A stretch of 64,000 nucleotides of DNA from Acidobacteriota bacterium. GTDB lineage: Bacteria > Acidobacteriota > Terriglobia > Acidiferrales > UBA7541. The stretch lies in assembly GCA_013289835.1 (NCBI GenBank), contig JABCZG010000005.1, forward strand, positions 1 through 64,000. Reading direction: 5' to 3'. Below the pieces are notes generated by a model that was not told where the DNA came from, did not search any database, and saw only the letters and a program-made list of their open reading frames with translations. Shown one piece after another: positions 38,126 to 47,273 of the stretch (positions are counted from its first letter, which is position 1; every line of letters starts with the position of its first letter). The position numbers and the translations under genes are program-made.

Positions 38126-39313
38126 ATGGCGAGACGCAGGTATCAGAAGGGACAGTTGTGGCTTGAAGGAAAGACCTGGTATGGCCGATGGCGTGAAGAC
38201 GTTCTCGTGGGCGGGGTTCGGAAGCGTATCCGACACCAAGAGGCGATTGGTTCGCTTAAGGACTATCCAACGAAACGGCTTGCTCAGCGTGCGTTGGATG
38301 ACCGAATCGCTCACGTCAACAAAGTCAGCTATAAGCCAAGGCCAACGGCCAAGTTCGCAGACTTCGCTCGGAATTGGGAGCAAAAAGTGTTGAGCCAGTA
38401 CGGGGATTCGACGGCAATCAATTATCGGACTCACATTCGGAAGCACCTTGTTCCGTTCTTTGGTGAGTACCCGATGAAGGACCTCAATCCAGAGATGGTT
38501 CAGCAGTTTGTTTCCAGTTCTGCGGTGGGCGCGAAAACTACCCGAAACATTTGCATCACACTCCAGAGCATGTGGACCACGGCCAAAGCGTGGGGCTATG
38601 TTGCTCACAACCTCATGGAAGGCGTCGTACTCCCGGACGTAAAGCGAGTACAGCGATTCTTCTTCGCTCAACGGGAAATCCAACTCATTCTTGCCAAGGC
38701 TAAAGAGCCGTACCGCACCTGGTACGGACTTGCGGCGGAAACCGGCCTGCGAGCTGGCGAACTGTGCGGACTGACAATCGATGACATAGACCTAGAACGT
38801 GGAATGCTTCAAGTGCGGCAAAGCGCATGGCGGGGAAAACTAGGCGATCCGAAAACAACTGAGTCCATTCGGGTGGTCGAGCTTTCACCTCAAGCCTCGA
38901 GGCACCTGAGGACGTTCTTGGAATCTTGGCATCCGAACGAACGTCGGTTGCTCTTCGCCACCCGCAACGGAACACCGTGGGATCAGAACTTGTTGCTCAG
39001 GCGAAAGTTCAGGCCTCTGCTTCGGGCGCTTGGTATCCAGGTGCCACGCGGCAATGGCTTCCATGCGTTCCGTCATGCGAACGCAACTCTGATGAACAGT
39101 TTCGGAGCATCGCAGAAATTGCGTCAGCAGAGACTGGGACACGCTGATGGGTCGCCAGTTACGGACACGATTTACACGCACGTGATCAGCGAGGACGGAA
39201 AGCGAATTGCGGCGCAACTTGGCGATGCAGTTTGGGGAATTTTGGACGCTAGTTGGACGGAAAAGGAAAACGGCTCGAGAGTGGAGTCTCCCAAGCCGTT
39301 TGTTATCAACTAA
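38126..39313 (+). CDS. Tyrosine recombinase/integrase of the island
   Basis: TGLRAGELCGLTIDDID, FHAFRHANATLM, LGHADGSPVTDTIYTHV. Ends 3 bp before the tRNA-fMet CCA end. Confidence 0.95.
   Translation: MARRRYQKGQLWLEGKTWYGRWREDVLVGGVRKRIRHQEAIGSLKDYPTKRLAQRALDDRIAHVNKVSYKPRPTAKFADFARNWEQKVLSQYGDSTAINYRTHIRKHLVPFFGEYPMKDLNPEMVQQFVSSSAVGAKTTRNICITLQSMWTTAKAWGYVAHNLMEGVVLPDVKRVQRFFFAQREIQLILAKAKEPYRTWYGLAAETGLRAGELCGLTIDDIDLERGMLQVRQSAWRGKLGDPKTTESIRVVELSPQASRHLRTFLESWHPNERRLLFATRNGTPWDQNLLLRRKFRPLLRALGIQVPRGNGFHAFRHANATLMNSFGASQKLRQQRLGHADGSPVTDTIYTHVISEDGKRIAAQLGDAVWGILDASWTEKENGSRVESPKPFVIN
39268..39301 (-). terminator. Terminator-like hairpin inside integrase 3' end, downstream of tRNA-fMet
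   Basis: AAACGGCT...GAGA-GTGGAG-TCTC...AGCCGTTT; minus strand continues TTTTCCTTTTCC. Confidence 0.55.
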
Positions 39314-39316
39314 AAA

Positions 39317-39393
<77 letters not shown>

Positions 39394-39487
39394 CATCCAC
39401 TATAGCGGACGCACACCATTCCGTCAAACTTGAGCACGCCGCGCACAAAAGTCTTGAAGAGTTTTCTCGCGCTTACAAAGAGGAGAG

Positions 39488-39931
39488 CTACCACTCGCTA
39501 TACGGTGTTCCATTCGAAGAGGGTCCGGTTGCGTTCGAATGAACATCCACCATCCCGGTGCTCGATTGGTCCGGGCTCAGCACCACGCTGTCGTATTGCG
39601 GCACCCAATCCTTCGCTTGCGTTATGGGGTCAACAGGAATTTGCCGCAGGTAGCCCGACTGCACGAGATCGTCTAGAGACTGCGGCGCAGCCTGTTTATC
39701 CAGCGTGTAGTTGTCAATCGACTGCCGCATGATCGTCAAATCATGCTTCATCGTGGCTTCCCGCGCCCGCAGCACCGACTTTTGATAACTCTGCGCCGCC
39801 ATCCCCACCAGGATGAGGATGATCATAATCACGACCATCAGCTCGATGAGCGTGAATCCCGCTTCGATCCCTCGCCCATAGCGTTTCCGCTCGGTCATGC
39901 AGGTTTTTCGGCTGTGCAACACCATCTTCAA
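39488..39931 (-). CDS. Type II secretion pseudopilin (GspG-like)
   Basis: GFTLIELMVVIMIILILVGMA prepilin motif; C-terminal SGYLRQIPVDPITQAKDW. Confidence 0.88.
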   Translation of the reverse strand: MKMVLHSRKTCMTERKRYGRGIEAGFTLIELMVVIMIILILVGMAAQSYQKSVLRAREATMKHDLTIMRQSIDNYTLDKQAAPQSLDDLVQSGYLRQIPVDPITQAKDWVPQYDSVVLSPDQSSTGMVDVHSNATGPSSNGTPYSEW

Positions 39932-39949
39932 CTCAATTCCTCGCTCGCA

Positions 39950-40474
39950 TCACCAGTCGGAATACTTCGTTCCGTCCAGCGCCAAACTCGTTGATTTCGA
40001 ATACACGTCAAACACATTCTTCCCGCCCCAGCTCGTCGAATCCGGATCGTCCTGAACGGCCCGCAATCCCCATTCCGCCCGCCCGGTCATCGGGTCCACC
40101 GGAACCTTTCGCAGAAATCGAATCTTCCGGTCGCTTCCCGCCCCAAGCTGGACACCCTTCACCAGCGTTTCCAGATCCGGCGGATAACCTTCGCTTCCGA
40201 TTTCCACGCGAATCTGATTCCGGTCGGCGGTGTCTTTGTACCGGTCGATCGCGTCGCGCATCTCGCGTAAATCGCGGTGCAGTTCCGCCTCTTTCTGTCG
40301 AATAACGGTGAACTTTGCAATAGGCAACGCCGCGGAAGATAAGATCAGCAAAATCGAACAGGCAATGATCAGTTCCAGCAGCGTCATGCCCGCGGCGCGC
40401 GAAAATCTCCGCCGCGCGCCCCGCGAATCAGAACGCTTGTTCGTTTGTCCGGAAAAATGCATGTTGCGCAACAT
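39950..40474 (-). CDS. Type II secretion pseudopilin
   Basis: GMTLLELIIACSILLILSSAALP; LRKVPVDPMTGRAEWGLR. Confidence 0.88.
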   Translation of the reverse strand: MLRNMHFSGQTNKRSDSRGARRRFSRAAGMTLLELIIACSILLILSSAALPIAKFTVIRQKEAELHRDLREMRDAIDRYKDTADRNQIRVEIGSEGYPPDLETLVKGVQLGAGSDRKIRFLRKVPVDPMTGRAEWGLRAVQDDPDSTSWGGKNVFDVYSKSTSLALDGTKYSDW

Positions 40475-40489
40475 TGTTCAGTCGCTCGT

Positions 40490-42787
40490 CTACGGCTGGA
40501 CCTGTACGCTGGCTTCACTGGTCACCAGCGGAATCGATTTTTGCTGCGAGTCTTTCGCATTCACCTGCACGATGGATAGGTTTGATGAACCCGGCGCCAG
40601 CGCCTTCACAACGATTCCGAGCAGCGTCCCGCTTCCGTTCACCCCTGGAGTGTTCGGCTGACGCGTCGCGGAGATGATGGCCTGGCCGTGCTCCTTGTCT
40701 ACCCGCTCCACAATGGCAATCTCCTGCGTTCCGCCGGACAGAAATCCCCCGTGCTGCACCTCTTCTACGCTGATCACCGCAGGGTTGTATTGCAGCAGCA
40801 ATGGAATCGAGAAAAGGTCGTTCACATTTTCGACAACGATCCCCAGCGTCGCCGTTTGCCCTGGTTTCAACGACACCGTCCGCGGCTCAAACCGGATCTT
40901 TGCGGAAGAAACACCCCCAGGGGCCGTGCTCCCTCCCGCCCCATTCGGTGTCTGGCCGGGAGCCATATTTTGATTCGTCTGTGGCCCGGCAGGCACTTGC
41001 GCCGGCGCGTGAATATCACTTTCCTTCCTGACCTGCACCGTCGTTTCCGTCCCCGACCACATGGGCCGCAAATTTTCTTTCGTCCATCCGGGAATCCGCA
41101 CAATTCGCGGCGTCAGCACGATCAACACTTCGTCTTCCTGGAGATCCGTGTTGTTATCGGAGAAGAGCCGGCCCAAAATTGGCAGCTTCGCCAGGCCGGG
41201 CCAGCCATTCACACTCTTTGTATCGGTCCGTTGAATCAACCCCGCAAGGATGCTGGTCTCGCCTTCCTTCAAGCGGATGTCATGTTCAATCACGCGCTGG
41301 CTGATAACCGGTTGCGAGATGCCGCCAATGGTCACGGTATTCGTTTGCGCCGAGACTTCCACTTTCAATTTCAAGCTGACGTCACGATTCGGATGGACTC
41401 GCGGTGTCATGTCAATATTCACGCCCACATCCAGATACGTGAATTGCGTATTCACCAGCGGACTTATGCCGCCCGCGGTCGTCCCTGTAAGTCCAATGCC
41501 AGATGAAAAACTGCCCGTTGCCACTGGTATGCGGTCGCCAATTTTCAGTTTGGCCGTTTGCCCGTCCACGGAGCGGACTTCCGGGTTTTGGAGAATCCTG
41601 GTGCTCGTGTCGGTCAAAACAGCATTCGCCGTAAGGCTCGGCAGGGTCACCGCGTAATCGTTGCTATTCAAATGCCGAAGATTGTTCAAGGTGATTGCGT
41701 TATTCGTCGTAGTGGAAGTCGTCGTTGTGCTGTTTGTCGTGGTGTTGACGTTGGGGTTGATCGCAATGCTGGCGTTTTGCCCCGGCAGGATTCCCAAATC
41801 TCTTAGCCGGTCCGTCCGGGCCTCTAAAACTTCCACCTGCACCACCACTTCGGGCTTTGCCTTGTCCACATCGTCGATCATCTTTTCCGCCAGCATCAGC
41901 CGGTCGGGCGTGTCCCTCACGATGATCGCGTTCTGCGAGTTGAGTTGTTGAACTCTCTTGATGTCCAGCAGCGATCGCAATCCTGTCACGATTTCCGTCA
42001 GGTCCTGCGGCTGCACCGTGTTCGAGAGATAAAATGTCCGAACCACCTGCTCTTCATAGTCCCGCCGCTTCTGCGGCTGATCGGGAATCACGAAGATGAT
42101 GTTCTCCGTGACCGCCTTCACGAACGCCTTGCTTTCCAGTGACACGATTTCCAGCGCCTGTTCCAGCGTCACATCCGTCAAGTCCACCGTGATTCGCCGC
42201 GCAGGGAAGTCCGGGTCATAAATAATCGTCAATCCCGCCAGCTTCCCAATCGTGCCAAAAACAATTTTCGCGTCATCCGACATTTTCAAGGTGATGGGAG
42301 CGCGCGACAGCGGCTTGATCTCCGGCGGCATGGACGCCATCTCGGGTCTATTTGAATCTGTGGCCGGCTGCGCCGCGGCGTCCGCCTGTCGGTTCTTTTC
42401 CGCGATCAGCTGAATCGTAGCTTGCAGCTCTTGCTCCGCAACGGGGCTCGACGGATCAATCGTCTCCGCTCTTTGGAACTCTCCCGCCGCAGCTTGCAGA
42501 TCGCCCTTCTTCCGCAGCGCCAACCCCTGCTTGATGTGGAATTCGCTGGCTTCAAACCGCACTTGATTCAGCCGGATCTTGAAATTGGCGTTGTTCGGGT
42601 CAGCTTTGAGGGCTTTTTGGTAGTAGTTGTAGGCTGCGTCGTAATCCTGCAGCTCCTCAGCCTTTTTGCCTTGATTGAATACAGGCTGGCCCTTCGGGCA
42701 GCCCGCGGCGAGCAGTCCTAATCCGGCACACAAAAATAGGCTTCCCCAGCGACGCATGCACACTCCGAGGCCTCGACGTTTGGCCAA
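40490..42787 (-). CDS. GspD-like secretin with N-terminal TPR and C-terminal cohesin-like domain
   Basis: Secretin core VNIDMTPRVHPNRDVSLKLKVEVSAQ...LKEGETSILAGLIQRTD...NNTDLQEDEVLIVLTPRIVR; C-terminal cohesin-like VSLKPGQTATLGIVVENVNDLFSIPLLLQYNPAVISV. Confidence 0.9.
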   Translation of the reverse strand: MAKRRGLGVCMRRWGSLFLCAGLGLLAAGCPKGQPVFNQGKKAEELQDYDAAYNYYQKALKADPNNANFKIRLNQVRFEASEFHIKQGLALRKKGDLQAAAGEFQRAETIDPSSPVAEQELQATIQLIAEKNRQADAAAQPATDSNRPEMASMPPEIKPLSRAPITLKMSDDAKIVFGTIGKLAGLTIIYDPDFPARRITVDLTDVTLEQALEIVSLESKAFVKAVTENIIFVIPDQPQKRRDYEEQVVRTFYLSNTVQPQDLTEIVTGLRSLLDIKRVQQLNSQNAIIVRDTPDRLMLAEKMIDDVDKAKPEVVVQVEVLEARTDRLRDLGILPGQNASIAINPNVNTTTNSTTTTSTTTNNAITLNNLRHLNSNDYAVTLPSLTANAVLTDTSTRILQNPEVRSVDGQTAKLKIGDRIPVATGSFSSGIGLTGTTAGGISPLVNTQFTYLDVGVNIDMTPRVHPNRDVSLKLKVEVSAQTNTVTIGGISQPVISQRVIEHDIRLKEGETSILAGLIQRTDTKSVNGWPGLAKLPILGRLFSDNNTDLQEDEVLIVLTPRIVRIPGWTKENLRPMWSGTETTVQVRKESDIHAPAQVPAGPQTNQNMAPGQTPNGAGGSTAPGGVSSAKIRFEPRTVSLKPGQTATLGIVVENVNDLFSIPLLLQYNPAVISVEEVQHGGFLSGGTQEIAIVERVDKEHGQAIISATRQPNTPGVNGSGTLLGIVVKALAPGSSNLSIVQVNAKDSQQKSIPLVTSEASVQVQP

Positions 42788-42897
42788 AGCAGTCTAACAT
42801 TCGATTTAGAGGCGCGGCAAGGTTGCTGGGGTTGGCTGTCTTCCAACCGCTAATGCCAACTAGCCAAGATTTCACACAGCAGTTATGATGGGAAGTT

Positions 42898-43395
42898 GTG
42901 GCTAAGCCCTCTAAAACCGCAGAGAAGTCCGCAAAGTCCGGCGAGCACATCGTAGCCCAGAACCGGGCCGCCGGCTATAACTACCATATTCTTGAGAAAC
43001 ATGAGGCCGGTTTGGTCCTCCACGGAACCGAAGTCAAAGCGCTCCGCGAGGGTAAAGCTAACATCCGCGACGCCTACGTCGATTTCAAGCCCAACAGCGC
43101 CTGGCTCGTTAACGCACACATTGCACAGTACTTACCGGGTGGCCCCTGGAACCACGAGCCCCTTGGCTCCCGCAAGCTTTTGCTTCACAAGCGCGAAATT
43201 CTCAAGCTTTACGGCCGCACCGAGGCTAAAGGTTTGACCGTCATCCCCTTGAAAATCTACTTTCGCAACGGTATCGCCAAGGTCGAAATCGCTCTGGCCC
43301 AAGGCAAAAAGTCGTGGGACCGCCGCCAGGACGAGCGCACCAAGGAAGCCCGCCGCGAAGTGGAACAATCCATGTATCGCAATCGGAGGCGATAA
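42898..43395 (+). CDS. smpB: SsrA-binding protein SmpB
   Basis: NRAAGYNYHILEKHEAGLVLHGTEVKALREGKANIRDAYV; C-terminal KSWDRRQDERTKEARREVEQSMYRNRRR. Confidence 0.96.
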   Translation: MAKPSKTAEKSAKSGEHIVAQNRAAGYNYHILEKHEAGLVLHGTEVKALREGKANIRDAYVDFKPNSAWLVNAHIAQYLPGGPWNHEPLGSRKLLLHKREILKLYGRTEAKGLTVIPLKIYFRNGIAKVEIALAQGKKSWDRRQDERTKEARREVEQSMYRNRRR

Positions 43396-43402
43396 ACGCA
43401 CC

Positions 43403-44893
43403 ATGCAGATCACGCTCGATACCAAGCCGTTCGCAGCACTCGAAACCGATGCCCTGGCTTCCTATGTTTTTGAAGAGACTGACCCCATCCAAGGCAGGAT
43501 CGCCGAATTGGATCAGGCCGCCGCAGGCCTGCTTCGCAAACTCGCAAAAAGCGGCGAGCTAACCGGCAAGGCTCTCGAATTTACATTGGTCCACGCGCCC
43601 GGCGGGCTCAAGGCCGCCCGCCTCCTCCTCGTCGGAGCAGGGAAGCGCGAACAATTTAATGGCGCTACTCTCCGCAAAGTCACCGGCGCCGCCTTGCGCT
43701 ATCTCAAATCACGCTCGGTCAAAAACATTGCGTTCGTTGTCCGCGAAGGCGACGCCACGGAAGAAACCGCCCAAGCCATCGCCGAAGCTACCATCGTCTC
43801 CAACTTCGAAACCGACAAATACAAGACCGACAAAAAGAACGAGAAGAACGTCGATACCGTCCTGCTCGCGGGCTACTCCGAAGCCGAACGCGCCGCCGGT
43901 GAAAAAGGCCTTTCGAAAGGCCGCATCATCGCCGAGGCCCAGAATTTCACCCGCGACCTCGTCAACGAGCCCTCCAACAAACTCACTCCTCGCATCCTCG
44001 CCGATAAAGCCGAAGCCATGGCCAAGCAAGCCGGCCTCGCCGTCGAAATCCTCGATGAGAAGAAAATCGCCGACCTGAAGATGGGCGCATTGCTAAGCGT
44101 TGCGCAAGGTGGCCCCGAGCCGCCGCGCGTTATGGTCGTCACCTACACGCCCGCAAATTTGAAACCCGGCGCCCCGGTGATCGGCCTCATCGGCAAGGCC
44201 GTCACCTTTGACACCGGCGGTATCTCCATCAAGCCCGCCGAAGGCATGGAAAAAATGAAGTACGACATGGCCGGCGGCGCCACCATGCTCGGCGTCATGC
44301 GCGCGCTGGCTGCGCTGAAACCAAACGTGAAAGTAATCTGCGTCGTTCCTTCCACCGAAAACATGCCCGGCGGAACCGCGCAAAAGCCCGGCGACATCCA
44401 GACCGCCATGTCTGGCAAAACCATCGAAGTCCTCAACACCGACGCCGAAGGCCGCCTCATCCTCGCCGACGCCGTCCACTACGCCAAGCAACTCGGCGCC
44501 ACTCACTTAGTCGACGCCGCCACCCTCACCGGAGCCATCGTCGTCGCGCTCGCCAACATTAACGTCGGCGTCTTCGGCTCCGATCAAGCCTGGACCGACA
44601 AACTTCTCGCCAGCGCCAAATCCGTCGGCGAAAAAATGTGGCAGCTTCCCATGGACGATGAGTATCGCGAGTTCATCAAGGGCAGTTTCGCCGATATCCA
44701 GAATATCGGCAGCGGCAAAGGCGGCGGCTCCATCACCGGCGCCTGGTTCATCCGCGAATTCGCCGGCGACTCCCCCTGGATCCACTTGGACATCGCCGGC
44801 ACCGCCTGGAACGACGACGCCAAGCCCTGGCTCGCCAAAGGCCCCACCGGCGTAGCCCTCCGCACTCTGGTCCACCTCGTCCTATCGTATTAG
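43403..44893 (+). CDS. pepA: Leucyl aminopeptidase (M17)
   Basis: GLIGKAVTFDTGGISIKPAEGMEKMKYDMAGGA, NTDAEGRLILADA. Confidence 0.95.
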   Translation: MQITLDTKPFAALETDALASYVFEETDPIQGRIAELDQAAAGLLRKLAKSGELTGKALEFTLVHAPGGLKAARLLLVGAGKREQFNGATLRKVTGAALRYLKSRSVKNIAFVVREGDATEETAQAIAEATIVSNFETDKYKTDKKNEKNVDTVLLAGYSEAERAAGEKGLSKGRIIAEAQNFTRDLVNEPSNKLTPRILADKAEAMAKQAGLAVEILDEKKIADLKMGALLSVAQGGPEPPRVMVVTYTPANLKPGAPVIGLIGKAVTFDTGGISIKPAEGMEKMKYDMAGGATMLGVMRALAALKPNVKVICVVPSTENMPGGTAQKPGDIQTAMSGKTIEVLNTDAEGRLILADAVHYAKQLGATHLVDAATLTGAIVVALANINVGVFGSDQAWTDKLLASAKSVGEKMWQLPMDDEYREFIKGSFADIQNIGSGKGGGSITGAWFIREFAGDSPWIHLDIAGTAWNDDAKPWLAKGPTGVALRTLVHLVLSY

Positions 44894-44913
44894 GGGGCAT
44901 TGCGAAAAAAAGT

Positions 44914-44985
44914 GGGACAGACATTCCTGTCTGTCCCGTTATACCCATGCCCCACATTAAGCCGGACAGGCAAGAATGCCTGTCC
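44914..44985. repeat. Paired REP-like hairpins, copy 1
   Basis: GGGACAGACATTCCTGTCTGTCCC (44914-44937) and GGACAGGCAAGAATGCCTGTCC (44964-44985). Confidence 0.85.
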
Positions 44986-44990
44986 TACCG

Positions 44991-47087
44991 TCACATCTTC
45001 TCCGGCGCCTCAATCCCCATCAATCCCAGCGCCCGCACCAGCTGCGCCTCCACCAATTCCGTCAACCGCAGCAAGAACGCCCGCTTCTGCTCATCCCCCT
45101 CCGACAAAATATGGTGCTTGTGATAAAAGTTATTAAACGCCTGCGCCAACTGAAACGCATACTTCGCCACAAACGCCGGCTCCTGCGTTCCAATCGCCGC
45201 GTCCACCGCATAATCCAGCGAACCCGCCGCAACCAGCAGTTCCCACAGCCCGTCTCCCTCGGCCCCGGAAAGCAACGCACCGGCGGATTCCTTTGTCACC
45301 TCAACGCTCGTCGCCCCCGCTTCCACACCCTTGCGCCGAATCCCGCGAATTCGCACCACCGCATACTGGCAATACGGCCCCGTCTCTCCCTCAAAACTCA
45401 GCGCATCCTTGAAATCAAACGCAATGATCGAAGTCCGCGTAAACTTCAGCAGAAAAAATCGCAGCGCGCCCACCGCAATCGCGTGCGCCGTGCGCCTCTG
45501 CTCTTCCGCACTCATGTTCGGATGCCGCTGCTGCACCTCCGCAATCGTCGCCGCCTCTAGTTGGTCCAGCAAATCATCCGCCTTCACGCCAAATCCCTTG
45601 CGCCCGCTCACTTCCACATACGGCTTCTTCGCCTCTTCCGGCGTTAGCTCATAGCCCATCTCCGCCGCACACCGAGGCGTCAGCGCCACAATCTCATACG
45701 ACAAATGAATCGACCGCTCCGCCGCCTCCCCGTGTCCCAGCGCCCGCAACCCCGCCGCCACAACCTTCTGCAAATACGCCTGCCGCGCATCAATCACGTT
45801 ATAAACGCAAGTCGCCGCCTCCCCAAAATGCGGTGCCGTCGGATCATTCTTCCCGCTCGTCGTGGCCCAAACCGTTTCCCCCTCCGAGGCATTCGGCCAT
45901 TTCCGGTAATGAAAATCCTTCCCGAGCAACCCAAACTTCCAAAGCTGATACGCAATATCCTTCCCAACGTACGTCACCGTCCCATTCGACCGCACAATAA
46001 TCTTGTCCTGCGTATTTTCCTCGTCCTCACTCTTCTCTGCGCCCTCTGCGTTCTCCGCGGCCTCCGCGTTAGTTTTTGAAGCTTCTTTCTTTTCCTCTTC
46101 CCAAGGCAAAATCCAACACCCCGCCATTTTGCCGCTAGTAGCCAACTGAATCGCCCCCGACTTCTTCAACATTTCAAACGCCCTATCCCAAAACTTCAAA
46201 TGCAATATCTCGCTCTCCCGCGCCAGCAAATCGTAGTAAATCCCCAGCCGCGCCATCGTCCGTAAATGGCTACCCACAATCGCATCCGCCACCACTTGTG
46301 CCACTTCCGCATCCTCGCCCTTGCCTTCTTCAATCGCCTTCAGTGTCGTGCCGCGCAATTTCTCCGCCCGCGCCTTGTCCTCCGCAAAAAAGTGCGTCGC
46401 CTTCGCATACAAATCCCAGCAGTAGTAATCGAACTTCGGCTCCATCGCCATCATCTTCACGCCGATGGGCGTTCGTTGCTCCATCTGCAGAAACCCAATC
46501 ACCACGTCCGCCACCTGCACCCCGGTGTTATCAATGTAGTTCTGAATCTGCACCCGGTTCCCCGCATGCCGCAGCACCCGCACCATCGTGTCGCCCAGCA
46601 CCGCATTCCGAACATGCCCAATGTGCGCCGCCTTATTCGGATTGATGCTCGTATGCTCGACAATCACCTTCCCTTGCTTGCCGACCGATGGAGTCTCCCG
46701 GCCCTCTCGGCGCAACTCCGCGTTCGGCACCTGCCCCGACCCGGTCGGGGTGTCTCTGCGTTGTCCATTCTCTTTCCCCGCTTTTGCCTCCGCCATAGCG
46801 TTAGTCCAAAACCCCGCCCGATCGAAATATGCATTCAAATACCCCCCGCCCGCCACCTCGACCTTGGCGATCCCCTCCACCGGCCCCAGCCCATTCGCAA
46901 TCTCTTGCGCAATCAGCCGCGGCGGCTTCTTCAGCCGCTTCGCCAATTCAAAACACACCGGCGAAGCCGCCTCCCCCATCTCAATTTTCGGCGGCCGCTC
47001 CAGCACGATCGCGATCTCCACGCCATACTTCTCGCGGATATGCCCCGCCAGCGCCTCGCGCAAGTGATTTGTCAGTGTCTGGTACAC
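44991..47087 (-). CDS. argS: Arginyl-tRNA synthetase
   Basis: SINPNKAAHIGHVRNAVLGDTMVRVLR (HIGH); C-terminal ALRFFLLKFTRTSIIAFDFKDALSFEGETGPYCQYA... Confidence 0.95.
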   Translation of the reverse strand: MYQTLTNHLREALAGHIREKYGVEIAIVLERPPKIEMGEAASPVCFELAKRLKKPPRLIAQEIANGLGPVEGIAKVEVAGGGYLNAYFDRAGFWTNAMAEAKAGKENGQRRDTPTGSGQVPNAELRREGRETPSVGKQGKVIVEHTSINPNKAAHIGHVRNAVLGDTMVRVLRHAGNRVQIQNYIDNTGVQVADVVIGFLQMEQRTPIGVKMMAMEPKFDYYCWDLYAKATHFFAEDKARAEKLRGTTLKAIEEGKGEDAEVAQVVADAIVGSHLRTMARLGIYYDLLARESEILHLKFWDRAFEMLKKSGAIQLATSGKMAGCWILPWEEEKKEASKTNAEAAENAEGAEKSEDEENTQDKIIVRSNGTVTYVGKDIAYQLWKFGLLGKDFHYRKWPNASEGETVWATTSGKNDPTAPHFGEAATCVYNVIDARQAYLQKVVAAGLRALGHGEAAERSIHLSYEIVALTPRCAAEMGYELTPEEAKKPYVEVSGRKGFGVKADDLLDQLEAATIAEVQQRHPNMSAEEQRRTAHAIAVGALRFFLLKFTRTSIIAFDFKDALSFEGETGPYCQYAVVRIRGIRRKGVEAGATSVEVTKESAGALLSGAEGDGLWELLVAAGSLDYAVDAAIGTQEPAFVAKYAFQLAQAFNNFYHKHHILSEGDEQKRAFLLRLTELVEAQLVRALGLMGIEAPEKM

Positions 47088-47273
47088 AGTTCCCCAGTGA
47101 ACCTAAGTCTCATGAATGGAATCACGTCAGTATAGGAGATGCCGCCGAGAAGGGTCAAAGTCAGTAGGAGTGCGCCATCTGTTTGACACCTCTGGTCCGC
47201 GCCGATAGTATCAATTTGTATCCGACGGAGAGACAATTTCGCGCTGTAGTCCTACCGTTCGGCAGCGACCTGA

